From Pseudomonadota bacterium (GTDB lineage: Bacteria; Pseudomonadota; Alphaproteobacteria; Rhodospirillales; 2-02-FULL-58-16), in assembly GCA_022567015.1 (NCBI GenBank), contig JADFHR010000128.1, positions 1 to 9,225 on the forward strand: a stretch of DNA of 9,225 nucleotides. Reading direction: 5' to 3'. The position numbers and the translations under genes are program-made. Below the pieces are notes generated by a model, which was not told the origin of the DNA, ran no database searches, and was given only the letters and a program-made list of their open reading frames with translations. Numbering within the stretch: position 1 is the stretch's first letter; each line of letters starts with the position of its first letter. Shown piece by piece: positions 1 through 6,397 of the stretch.

Positions 1-125
1 AATTTTCAACAGATAGCGTTTTGCCTTCGATGAAAATTATTGAAATAAATCTGAAAGGAGTTAACTAATGGGACAACAACAATTACTACTCATTGTCCTG
101 GGAACCATCATCGTCGGTGTGGCGG
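1..125. other. AT-rich edge segment of foreign composition
   Basis: The first ~125 bases are clearly richer in A and T than the rest of the window, which is strongly GC-rich except for short promoter regions. The segment holds a textbook Shine-Dalgarno (AAAGGAG, 54-60) seven bases before an ATG at 68. The encoded N-terminus is unlike alphaproteobacterial proteins. Composition changes at about 120-130, in the middle of the reading frame. Inference: either the contig joins DNA of two organisms here, or this is the remnant of a transferred fragment. The exact breakpoint cannot be fixed because the sequence around it (GGTGTGGCGGTGG) is low in complexity. Confidence 0.6.
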
Positions 126-157
126 TGGAGGTGGACGGGGTTTTCGAGGTGGGGTGA
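68..157 (+). pseudogene. Truncated small gene, N-terminus like an FCB-group hypothetical protein
   Basis: An ATG at 68 with AAAGGAG seven bases upstream opens a 29-codon frame ending in TGA at 155-157. Its first residues, MGQQQLLLIVLGTIIVG, form a short polar head followed by a hydrophobic helix. From memory, this start (MGQQQLLLI-LG-IIVG-AVAVG) is typical of pilin-like hypothetical proteins in Ignavibacteria, Bacteroidota and related phyla, which continue well beyond 100 residues. Here the frame changes to GC-rich codons after about residue 19 (GVAV then EVDGVFEVG) and stops, so the body of the protein is missing. I infer a gene start fused to unrelated GC-rich sequence. The family resemblance is recalled and needs a protein search. 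As a standalone 29-residue peptide it is unlikely to be a normal gene. Confidence 0.5.
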
Positions 158-226
158 TGCTTTTCGAAGGAACGCGGCGGCCGGTCCCTCCGCTCCGGTC
201 TCGCGGCGCGGCACGGGCCCCGGGGC

Positions 227-1030
227 TCAGCGCCGCCGGTCCGTGTGGCGGGCGAGGAAGTCGAGGATGGCGTCCCTGGCCTCCGCCACCTTGACCACCA
301 GGTGGACGGCGCCGGGCAGCTCCAGGGTTTCCACGGTCTTCCCCTCTGCCCTTTGCCGGCAGTTGCGGATGGCCGGGTTCTTGAACCAGGGGTCTCTCAG
401 GGAATAGACGGCGAGCACCGGCTCGGCGGCGGCGGCGCCGATGCCGCGGGTGCAGCGCGAGCCGCTGACGATGCGCGCCTTGAACCCGGGGCCCTTGTAT
501 TGGGCCGCCGCCGTGCCGCCCTGGCTGTGGCCGAGGAGGAACAGGTTGTCCCGGTCGACCCAGGCCAGTTCGCCGATGCGTTCGAGGGCATAGCGGATCT
601 CGGCGATGCGCATGGCGCGCACGGCGCCGATCACCCGGCGCGCAACGTCGGTCACGTGGCGCCTGGGATCGCAGGTGCGGGGGCGGCCGGGGCGGGCGAA
701 GCTGTCCGGCGCGACGACCGCGTATCCGGCATCGAGGAGCGCCGCGGCGTACGCGCGCCCCGAATTTCCGAAGCCCGAGCACCCGTGCACATACAGCACC
801 GTTGGAATCCGCAGCCCCGGCGCGAGGCCCGCCAGCGCCCGCTTTACGGCGCCGTCGGTCCGCCGGCCGAGGACGACGCCCGAGCCGGTGTACCTGGCGG
901 GAATGCCGATGCGCGCCTTCTCCCAGGTCAGGGCCACGGGCGCCACCCCGTCGGCGGCCGGCGCGGCGCACGCCGCCGCGGCGACGGCCAGGGCCACCAC
1001 CCCCATGCGCGCACCCAAACCCCTCGCCAT
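227..1030 (-). CDS. Secreted or lipoprotein alpha/beta hydrolase, dienelactone-hydrolase-like
   Basis: A 267-residue serine hydrolase with an export signal. I place the start at 1030 because AAGGGG precedes it by about nine bases and the protein then opens with a clear signal sequence (MARGLGARMG, then Val/Ala-rich). The frame stays open to 1183, but that extension has no signal-like sequence. A cysteine at residue 21 after AAA is a weak lipobox, so the protein may be a lipoprotein or simply secreted. The alpha/beta-hydrolase landmarks are in order: oxyanion-hole segment YVHGCSGFG (80-88), nucleophile elbow GHSQG with Ser169, acid Asp213 in SLRDPW, and His243 in GAVHL. The layout resembles dienelactone hydrolases, but the nucleophile is serine, not cysteine, so an esterase or peptidase activity is likely; the substrate is unknown. 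It is divergent from the acetyltransferase-like gene at 1152. Confidence 0.85.
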   Translation of the reverse strand: MARGLGARMGVVALAVAAAACAAPAADGVAPVALTWEKARIGIPARYTGSGVVLGRRTDGAVKRALAGLAPGLRIPTVLYVHGCSGFGNSGRAYAAALLDAGYAVVAPDSFARPGRPRTCDPRRHVTDVARRVIGAVRAMRIAEIRYALERIGELAWVDRDNLFLLGHSQGGTAAAQYKGPGFKARIVSGSRCTRGIGAAAAEPVLAVYSLRDPWFKNPAIRNCRQRAEGKTVETLELPGAVHLVVKVAEARDAILDFLARHTDRRR

Positions 1031-1083
1031 GGCGGCATCCCCTTGCCTGGTCCACCCCCCTTTCCCGCCGGAGGGAACGATGT

Positions 1084-1116
1084 AAGATTGCATATGGAGC
1101 GCCGCCGCCCAATCTT
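1084..1116. promoter_or_regulatory. Inverted repeat in the divergent hydrolase/acetyltransferase intergenic region
   Basis: AAGATTG (1084-1090) and CAATCTT (1110-1116) form a perfect 7-bp inverted repeat with 19 bases between. It lies in the 121-bp gap between the divergent starts at 1030 and 1152. The gap also holds the only AT-leaning stretch nearby (TAAGATTGCATATGG), where promoter elements would be expected. A repressor operator is possible. No good -35/-10 pair is visible, so this is only a suggestion. Confidence 0.25.
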
Positions 1117-1151
1117 GGTGGCAGACGGCGATCGCAGGTGACATCACGGCC

Positions 1152-2342
1152 ATGCCCGACGGACGCGAACCCGCCACGGTCAAGGTGCTGGGCTCCCTCG
1201 GCGAGGTGCCGGCGGCGCAGTGGGATGCCTGCGCCGGCGCCGACGATCCGTTCCTCAGCCACGCCTTCCTGAGCGCCCTGGAAGAAAGCGGATCGGTCTC
1301 GGCCCGCTCCGGCTGGCTGCCCCGGCACCTGGTGGTCGAGGACGGCGCCGGGACGGTGATCGCGGCGGCGCCGCTTTACCTGAAAAGCCACTCCTACGGC
1401 GAGTACGTGTTCGACTGGTCGTGGGCCGACGCCTACGAGCGCGCCGGCGGCCGGTACTACCCGAAACTGCAGTCCGCGGTGCCGTTCACCCCGGTCACCG
1501 GGCGGCGCCTGCTGGTGCGCCCCGGCGCCGACGCGGAGACGGAGTCCGAACTCAAGGACGCGCTCATCGCCGCCATGGTGACCCTTGGCGAACGTCTGGG
1601 GGTCTCGTCGGTGCACGTGAACTTCCCCACCGAGGCCGAGTGGCGGCGCCTCGGCGATCACGGCCTTTTGCTGCGCACCGGCCAGCAGTACCACTGGCGG
1701 AACCGGGGCTATGAAAGCTTCGACGATTTCCTGGCGTCGCTCTCGTCGCGCAAGCGCAAGGCCATCCGCCGGGAGCGCCGCGCCGTCGCCGACCAGGGCA
1801 TCGTCCTCTCCACGTTGACCGGCGACGCCATCGCCGAGCGCCACTGGGACGCCTTCTACGGTTTCTACCGCGACACCTCGGACCGCAAATGGGGCTCGGC
1901 GTACCTGACCCGGACCTTCTTTTCGCTGATCGGCGAATCCATGGCCGGGAACGTGGTGCTGGTGCTGGCCGAGGCCGGCGGCCGCTCCGTCGGCGGGGCG
2001 CTGAACCTGATGGGCGGCGATACCCTCTACGGGCGCTACTGGGGCTGCGCCGAAGAGTACCGGTTTCTCCACTTCGAGGCCTGTTATTACCGCGCCATCG
2101 ACTTCGCCATCGCCCGCGGCCTCAAGTGGGTCGAGGCCGGCGCCCAGGGCCCCCACAAGATCCAGCGCGGCTATATGCCGCGGCGCACCTACAGCGCCCA
2201 CTGGATCGCCGACGCCGAATTCCGCCGGGTGATCGAACGCTTCCTGGCCGAGGAACGGGCCGCCGTCGAAGACGAAATGGCGCTTCTCGGCCAACACTCC
2301 CCCTTCCGCAGGACCGACGATGGTGATACCAAGGAGCGCTGA
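1152..2342 (+). CDS. GNAT/FemAB-like acetyltransferase family protein (COG3146, PF04339)
   Basis: A 396-residue cytoplasmic protein of the COG3146 family, often annotated as peptidoglycan biosynthesis/recognition or GNAT N-acyltransferase. Family hallmarks are visible: the N-terminal phrase DPFLSHAFLSALEESGS (about 32-48), then PLYLKSHSYGEYVFDWSWADAY, VPFTPVTGRRLL, the basic stretch SSRKRKAIRRERR, and the C-terminal signature EAGAQGPHKIQRGY followed by SAHWIAD. Length is normal for the family. AGGTGA lies about a dozen bases before the ATG at 1152, a weak-to-moderate ribosome site. The biochemical role is not established; by analogy with FemAB it may transfer an acyl or aminoacyl group. Oddity: the last codons (T-K-E-R-stop, from 2328) lie inside the inverted-repeat element starting at 2326, so the native C-terminus may have been replaced. 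In related genomes I expect this gene near clpA, which fits the arrangement here. Confidence 0.85.
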   Translation: MPDGREPATVKVLGSLGEVPAAQWDACAGADDPFLSHAFLSALEESGSVSARSGWLPRHLVVEDGAGTVIAAAPLYLKSHSYGEYVFDWSWADAYERAGGRYYPKLQSAVPFTPVTGRRLLVRPGADAETESELKDALIAAMVTLGERLGVSSVHVNFPTEAEWRRLGDHGLLLRTGQQYHWRNRGYESFDDFLASLSSRKRKAIRRERRAVADQGIVLSTLTGDAIAERHWDAFYGFYRDTSDRKWGSAYLTRTFFSLIGESMAGNVVLVLAEAGGRSVGGALNLMGGDTLYGRYWGCAEEYRFLHFEACYYRAIDFAIARGLKWVEAGAQGPHKIQRGYMPRRTYSAHWIADAEFRRVIERFLAEERAAVEDEMALLGQHSPFRRTDDGDTKER

Positions 2343-2646
2343 TCATGGCTCATAGAGATCGCGTAGGCGGCTCGTCGGGTAGGAGGAAAGTTGCAGGCGA
2401 TGCGGCGCATCGTCAAAACTTTTCGACGCCCTCCGACGGGCCGCATACGCGACCGGAACGGCGGCTTACCAAGGCTTTCGGACGGCGTCGCGCACGCTTC
2501 GCGATGCCCCGCATCGCCACAGCGCACGCTCCTAGCCGAAAGCTTTGGTAAGCCGTCTCTATGGGTCATGATCAGTGACCCTTGGTATTAGGGCCGAAAA
2601 CCTTGGTAAGCCGGCTCGTCGGGTCATGATCAGCGCTCCTTGGTAT
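2326..2646. mobile_element. Composite miniature inverted-repeat element, 321 bp
   Basis: The element is bounded by perfect 22-bp terminal inverted repeats, 2326-2347 (begins ATACCAAGGAGCGC) and 2625-2646 (ends GCGCTCCTTGGTAT). It encodes no transposase. Inside are two large hairpins. The first pairs 2361-2378 with 2433-2450 (16 of 18) and encloses nested stems AAAGTT/AACTTT and CGATGCG/CGCATCG (2398-2412). The second pairs the strand starting at 2461 (CGGCTTACCAAGGCTTTCGG) with 2536-2555, around a loop containing GCGATGC-CCC-GCATCGC. The right end is present twice. No clear target-site duplication is visible. A second copy starts at 9101: 120 of 125 bases match without gaps, and 70 bases (2381-2450) are identical. 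This fits a non-autonomous MITE moved by a transposase elsewhere; the family is not recognised. Confidence 0.75.
2536..2646. repeat. Direct duplication of the element's right end
   Basis: Two 53-bp segments, 2536-2588 and 2594-2646, are direct repeats with 44 of 53 positions equal and five bases between. Each runs CCGAAA, then TTGGTAAGCCG, then GGGTCATGATCAG, and ends CCTTGGTAT. Differences cluster in three small blocks. The outer copy has the end sequence that exactly matches the left terminus (GCGCT), while the inner copy has TGACC, like the copy at 9101. This points to element-into-element insertion or an end duplication. Confidence 0.75.
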
Positions 2647-3264
2647 AAGAGGCGGCCGCGCCTTCCGCCGACGGCACATACGTTGCTGGGCATCCTGGCC
2701 GTGGCCGCGCTGGCCGGGCCGGGCGGACCGGCGGCCGCAGGCGAAGGGCCGGCGGGCCCGCTCCCCGAAATCGCCAGGGTGCAGACCAAGGCGCAGAAAT
2801 GTGTGCGCCTGGGGACGCAGTCGGGGCGCGAGATCCTGGTCAACGCGTGTCCGGCGTGCCGCATCGTCCATCTCGAGCGCAAGCGTCCCGGCGGCGCCTT
2901 CCCCGCCCAGCGCACCTACACCGTGCCCGAGAGCTCCCGGGTGACCCTCTCGTTCCGCGGCCCCGGCCGGACGCGCATCCTCACCGACGAGCCGTGCCGG
3001 GGCGCGTCCCCCGCAGACGCCGGGGAGGAATCACCCGGTACCGGGCGCCAGGCGAAATGCATCCATCTCCGGCGCACCACGGGCGGCCCGGTCGTCCTGT
3101 TCAACGGCTGCCGGGCGTGCCGGGCCGTCGTCGTCGAACGGACCGGTCCCGGCGGCGTGCGCAAAACCCTGACCTTCGCCGTCGCCGGCGGATCGTCCGT
3201 GCCCCTGGCCCGGCCCGGCGCCCCGGTCCAGGCGCGCATCGTCGCCGAAAAACCCTGCCGCTGA
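2626..3264 (+). CDS. Secreted protein of unknown function with two tandem four-cysteine domains
   Basis: A 212-residue protein, not recognised. From ATG 2626 it opens MISAPWYKRRPR, a basic n-region, followed by a hydrophobic core (LLGILAVAALAG, 20-31) and PAAA before a likely cleavage at 38/39, so it is probably exported. The mature part is a duplication: unit one Cys59, Cys75, Cys78, Cys124; unit two Cys145, Cys162, Cys165, Cys211. Spacings are 16/3/46 and 17/3/46. Both share N-x-C-x-A-C-R, an E-R pair, P-G-G and terminal P-C-R. Two disulphides per unit would fit a periplasmic or extracellular protein; metal binding is an alternative. The ATG lies inside the right terminal repeat of the element, with no strong ribosome site. 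The frame can start at 2575, but that adds only repeat-encoded residues. A TTG at 2683 would lose the basic n-region. Confidence 0.65.
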   Translation: MISAPWYKRRPRLPPTAHTLLGILAVAALAGPGGPAAAGEGPAGPLPEIARVQTKAQKCVRLGTQSGREILVNACPACRIVHLERKRPGGAFPAQRTYTVPESSRVTLSFRGPGRTRILTDEPCRGASPADAGEESPGTGRQAKCIHLRRTTGGPVVLFNGCRACRAVVVERTGPGGVRKTLTFAVAGGSSVPLARPGAPVQARIVAEKPCR

Positions 3265-3274
3265 CGCCGGCGCC

Positions 3275-3457
3275 ATGCGCCAACCGGAACGGCGAAGGGA
3301 GACCTTACAATTAAGGGGAAAGCTTACTTGATTGCCCTTTCCTCTGCGTCCTCTGCGATTTTTTTTAACGCCGAGGACGCAGAGGTACGCAGAGGTACGA
3401 TGAGAATTTTTTAAGCACCCGGCGCTTCGCAAGAACGGCGTTTACCGGAACGGCGAC
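3275..3457. repeat. Intergenic palindromic repeat, unit 1 of 2
   Basis: First of two tandem units, ~183 bp each. It carries an inverted repeat, CCTCTGCGTCCTCTGCG (3341-3357) against CGCAGAGGTACGCAGAGG (3378-3395), which pairs along its length with one bulged base around a T-rich loop. Ahead of it is a small palindrome, CCTTA-CAAT-TAAGG (3303-3316). It ends with GCAAGAACGGCG and TTTACCGGAACG. This is a non-coding dispersed-repeat type of structure; I recall similar CCTCTGCG palindromes between genes in many bacteria. Confidence 0.75.
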
Positions 3458-3639
3458 ACGCGCAAACCGAAACGGTGACAGCAGACCTTACAATTAAGGG
3501 GATACCTTATTTGATTGCCGCTTCCTCTGCGTCCTCTGCGTTTTTTTTAACGCCGGGGGCGCCGAGGTGCGCAGAGGCACGCCGGGAATTTTTTAAGCGC
3601 CCGGCGCTTCGCAAGAACGGCGTTTACCGGAACGACGAA
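3458..3639. repeat. Intergenic palindromic repeat, unit 2 of 2
   Basis: Second tandem unit, same order of parts as unit 1. The left arm, CCTCTGCGTCCTCTGCG (3524-3540), is identical to that of unit 1. The right arm has drifted (CGAGGTGCGCAGAGG, 3563-3577) and no longer pairs fully. A second small stem, GCCGGG...CCCGGC, flanks AATTTTTTAAGC. The unit ends about 30 bases before the clpA stop. Together the two units fill the 403-base gap between 3264 and 3668. No gene or convincing intrinsic terminator for clpA is seen there: no U-tract follows the stems on the minus strand. Confidence 0.75.
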
Positions 3640-3667
3640 GCGTGTCGCTGAGCTATCTTTGTTGATA

Positions 3668-5980
3668 CTAGTCGACGGCCGCCGGCACCGGGCCCTTGCG
3701 GCGCTTGGCGGACGGCTTGGGGCCGGACGGGCGGGGATAGGTGAAGGCGATCTTGCCGTCCTTCATTTTGACCCTGACGACGCCACCCTTGGCGAGCTTG
3801 CCGAACAGCAGTTCCTCGGCCAGCGGCTTCTTGATGTGCTCCTGGATGACCCGCGCCAGGGGCCGCGCGCCGAAGACGGTGTCGTAGCCCTTCCTGGCCA
3901 GCCACTTGCGGGTTTCTGCGTTGAGCTCGATGGTGACGTTGCGGTCCTCGAGCTGGGTCTCCAGCTGCATGATGAACTTGTCGACGACGCGGGCGACGAC
4001 GTCGGGCTTGAGGCGGGCAAACCGGATGGTGGCGTCCAGGCGGTTGCGGAACTCGGGCGTGAACATGCGCTCGATGGCCTCGGTGTCGTCGCCGACGCGC
4101 TCGGTGCGCTCGAACCCGATGGCCGGCTTGGCCAAGTCGGCGGCGCCCGCGTTGGTGGTCATGATCAGAATGACGCTGCGGAAATCCACGCTCTTGCCGT
4201 TGTGATCGGTAAGCTTGCCGTGATCCATCACCTGCAGCAGGATGTTGAACAGGTCGGGATGCGCCTTCTCGATCTCGTCGAGGAGCAGCACCGCATGGGG
4301 CTGCTGGTCGATGGCGTCGGTCAGCAGCCCGCCCTGGTCGAACCCGACATAGCCCGGCGGCGCGCCGATCAGGCGCGAGACGCTGTGGCGCTCCATGTAC
4401 TCGGACATGTCGAAGCGCACCAGGTCGACGCCCAAGGTGCGGGCGAGCTGGCGCGCCACCTCGGTCTTGCCGACCCCGGTGGGACCGCAGAACAGGTAAC
4501 ACCCGATGGGCTTCTCCGGCTCGCGCAGGCCGGCGCGCGACAGCTTGATGGCGCCGGCCAGGGCGCCGATGGCCTCGTCCTGGCCGAAGACCATGGTTTT
4601 CAGGTCGCGCTCGAGGGTCCTGAGAGCGGCGCGGTCGTCGGTGGACACGCTTTTCGGCGGGATGCGGGCGATCCTGGCGACCACCGCCTCCACGTTCTTC
4701 ACTGTCACCGTCTTCGGCCGCCTGTGTTCGGGCACCAGCATGCGCGAGGCGCCCACCTCGTCGATCACGTCGATGGCCTTGTCGGGCAGCTTGCGGTCGT
4801 TGATGTAGCGGGCCGAGAGCTCGACGGCGGTGCGCAGGGCTTCCGCCGTGTAGCGCACCTTGTGGTGCTCCTCGTAATAGGGCTTGAGCCCGCGCAGGAT
4901 CTTGACCGTCTCCTCGATCGACGGCTCATAGACGTCGATCTTCTGGAACCGGCGCACCAGGGCCCGGTCCTTTTCGAAGTAGTTGCGGTAGTCCGTGTAG
5001 GTGGTCGAGCCCATGCAGCGCAATTTCCCCCCGGCGAGCGAGGGCTTGAGGATATTGGAGGCGTCCATGGAGCCGCCGCTGGTGGCGCCGGCGCCGATCA
5101 CGGTGTGGATTTCGTCGATGAACAGGATGGCGCCGGGCGTGCTCTCCAGCTCGGTGATGACGCCCTTCAGGCGTTCCTCGAAGTCGCCGCGATAGCGGGT
5201 GCCGGCCAGCAGCGACCCCATGTCGAGGGCGAAAATGGTGCAGTCCAGCAGGACGTCGGGAACCTCTCCGTGGAAGATGCGCCGCGCCAGGCCCTCGGCG
5301 ATGGCGGTCTTGCCGACACCGGGCTCGCCCACATAGAGCGGGTTGTTCTTGTTGCGCCGGCACAGGATCTGGATGGTCCGCTCGATCTCGGCCTCGCGCC
5401 CGATGAGCGGATCGATGTGGCCGTCCGCCGCCTTCTTGTTGAGGTCCACGCAATAGGCGTCGAGCGCCTCGTGGCCCTTCTTGACCACCTTGTCCGCGTC
5501 CACGTCGACGTCGGCCCCGCTCACCGTGCGCGGCTGGGATTCCCCGGGCACCTTGGCGATGCCGTGGGAGATGTAGTTGACGGCGTCGAGCCGCGACATG
5601 TCGTGGGCCTGGAGGAAATAGACGGCATGGGATTCGCGCTCGGAGAACAGGGCGACCAGCACGTTGGCTCCGGTCACCTGCTCGCGGCCCGACGACTGCA
5701 CGTGAATGACGGCGCGCTGGATCACGCGCTGGAAGCCGGCGGTGGGTTTGGGGTCGGCCTTGCGCGCGGTGCCCAGGCTGGACAGCTCGTTATCGATGAA
5801 CTCGGTCAGGCTCTGGCGCAGCTCGTCCAGATCGACGCCGCAGGCGCGCAGGACGGCGATGGCGTCCTGGTCCTCGGTCAGGGCCAGCAAAAGGTGCTCG
5901 AGCGTGGCGAACTCGTGGCGGTGCTCGGTGGCCAGCGCCAGGGCCCGATGGAGCGATTGTTCCAGGTTCCGTGACAGCAT
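3668..5980 (-). CDS. clpA: ATP-dependent Clp protease ATP-binding subunit ClpA
   Basis: A 770-residue Hsp100 unfoldase that forms hexamers, threads substrates and feeds them to the ClpP peptidase in the cytoplasm. Length matches E. coli ClpA (758). An N-terminal Clp repeat domain (about 1-145) docks ClpS. Domain D1 has Walker A GEPGVGKT (218-225), pore loop RYRG (262-265) and Walker B ILFIDE (285-290). Domain D2 has Walker A GPTGVGKT (499-506), pore loop GYVG (543-546), Walker B VLLLDE (564-569) and the FRNRLD arginine segment (644-649). The ClpP-docking tripeptide is IGF (621-623) instead of the E. coli IGL, a conservative variant. No ClpB-type middle coiled coil is present. Seven bases separate its start from the clpS stop, so the two are cotranscribed. 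The C-terminal tail is Lys/Pro-rich and variable. The stop TAG lies just beyond the tandem repeats. Confidence 0.97.
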   Translation of the reverse strand: MLSRNLEQSLHRALALATEHRHEFATLEHLLLALTEDQDAIAVLRACGVDLDELRQSLTEFIDNELSSLGTARKADPKPTAGFQRVIQRAVIHVQSSGREQVTGANVLVALFSERESHAVYFLQAHDMSRLDAVNYISHGIAKVPGESQPRTVSGADVDVDADKVVKKGHEALDAYCVDLNKKAADGHIDPLIGREAEIERTIQILCRRNKNNPLYVGEPGVGKTAIAEGLARRIFHGEVPDVLLDCTIFALDMGSLLAGTRYRGDFEERLKGVITELESTPGAILFIDEIHTVIGAGATSGGSMDASNILKPSLAGGKLRCMGSTTYTDYRNYFEKDRALVRRFQKIDVYEPSIEETVKILRGLKPYYEEHHKVRYTAEALRTAVELSARYINDRKLPDKAIDVIDEVGASRMLVPEHRRPKTVTVKNVEAVVARIARIPPKSVSTDDRAALRTLERDLKTMVFGQDEAIGALAGAIKLSRAGLREPEKPIGCYLFCGPTGVGKTEVARQLARTLGVDLVRFDMSEYMERHSVSRLIGAPPGYVGFDQGGLLTDAIDQQPHAVLLLDEIEKAHPDLFNILLQVMDHGKLTDHNGKSVDFRSVILIMTTNAGAADLAKPAIGFERTERVGDDTEAIERMFTPEFRNRLDATIRFARLKPDVVARVVDKFIMQLETQLEDRNVTIELNAETRKWLARKGYDTVFGARPLARVIQEHIKKPLAEELLFGKLAKGGVVRVKMKDGKIAFTYPRPSGPKPSAKRRKGPVPAAVD

Positions 5981-5987
5981 GAGCGGC

Positions 5988-6350
5988 CTATTCGTCCCCC
6001 TCTTTGTCGGTACCGTCCTTCTCGATGGTACACTGTAGCGGATGCTGTGCCTGGCGCGCCAGTTCTATAACCTGGGCGACCTTGCTTTCGGCCACCTCGT
6101 AGGTATAGACGCCGCACACCCCGACGCCGCGCTGGTGTACATGGAGCATGATGCGCATCGCCTCCTGCTGGGCCATGGCGAACACCCCCTCCAGGACATT
6201 GACGACGAATTCCATGGGCGTGTAGTCGTCATTGAGCATCAGGATCTTGTACATGGACGGCTTCTTGGTCCTCGGCCGGGTCTTGGTGACTACGCCCGTG
6301 GCGGTGTCGCCGTCGTCGATGGGTCCCTGGGTGCCGGTCTTTCTCGCCAT
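5988..6350 (-). CDS. clpS: ATP-dependent Clp protease adaptor ClpS
   Basis: A 120-residue adaptor that recognises proteins with destabilising N-terminal residues (Leu, Phe, Tyr, Trp) and hands them to ClpA. The pocket residues are in place: MLNDDYTPMEFVV holds Asn40, Asp41, Asp42, Thr44 and Met46, and MLHVHQRG holds Met68 and His72, matching E. coli Met62 and His66. The signature CGVYTYEVAESKV follows, and HPLQCTIE closes the fold. The first ~33 residues are a charged, probably flexible extension that in the family helps modulate ClpA. In the start region (TTGGAGCG then ATG), GAGG eight bases upstream is the likely ribosome site. It is the first gene of the clpS-clpA operon. Confidence 0.97.
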   Translation of the reverse strand: MARKTGTQGPIDDGDTATGVVTKTRPRTKKPSMYKILMLNDDYTPMEFVVNVLEGVFAMAQQEAMRIMLHVHQRGVGVCGVYTYEVAESKVAQVIELARQAQHPLQCTIEKDGTDKEGDE

Positions 6351-6397
6351 CGCTCCAACCTCGCCGGTCCGGGGGGCGGACGAACGCTCCCCCTGTT

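Noticed and set aside
1031..1183. Upstream start for the hydrolase
   Set aside because: The extension lacks signal-peptide character and overlaps the divergent gene's start; the ATG at 1030 has a ribosome site and a proper signal sequence.
108..2297. Very long minus-strand open frame (729 codons) across the hydrolase and acetyltransferase-like genes
   Set aside because: It is a frame shadow in high-GC DNA: Pro/Arg/Gly-rich low-complexity translation with no domain, overlapping two genes that have clear family motifs.
2345..2551. 68-codon open frame inside the inverted-repeat element
   Set aside because: It lies wholly in hairpin-forming repeat DNA, has no domain, and is better explained by lack of stops in GC-rich sequence; the element is treated as non-coding.
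3031..3432. Minus-strand open frame running through repeat unit 1
   Set aside because: Its N-terminal part is a translation of the CCTCTGCG palindrome and the rest is antisense to the Cys-rich gene, a typical spurious call on such repeats.
3275..3639. CRISPR-like array
   Set aside because: There are only two long (~183 bp) units that match over their full length, with no short repeats separated by unique spacers and no cas genes.
3659..5974. Plus-strand open frame of 771 codons antisense to clpA
   Set aside because: It mirrors clpA codon by codon, is rich in Val/Gly/Asp/His with no recognisable motif, and clpA is certain from its Walker and pore motifs.
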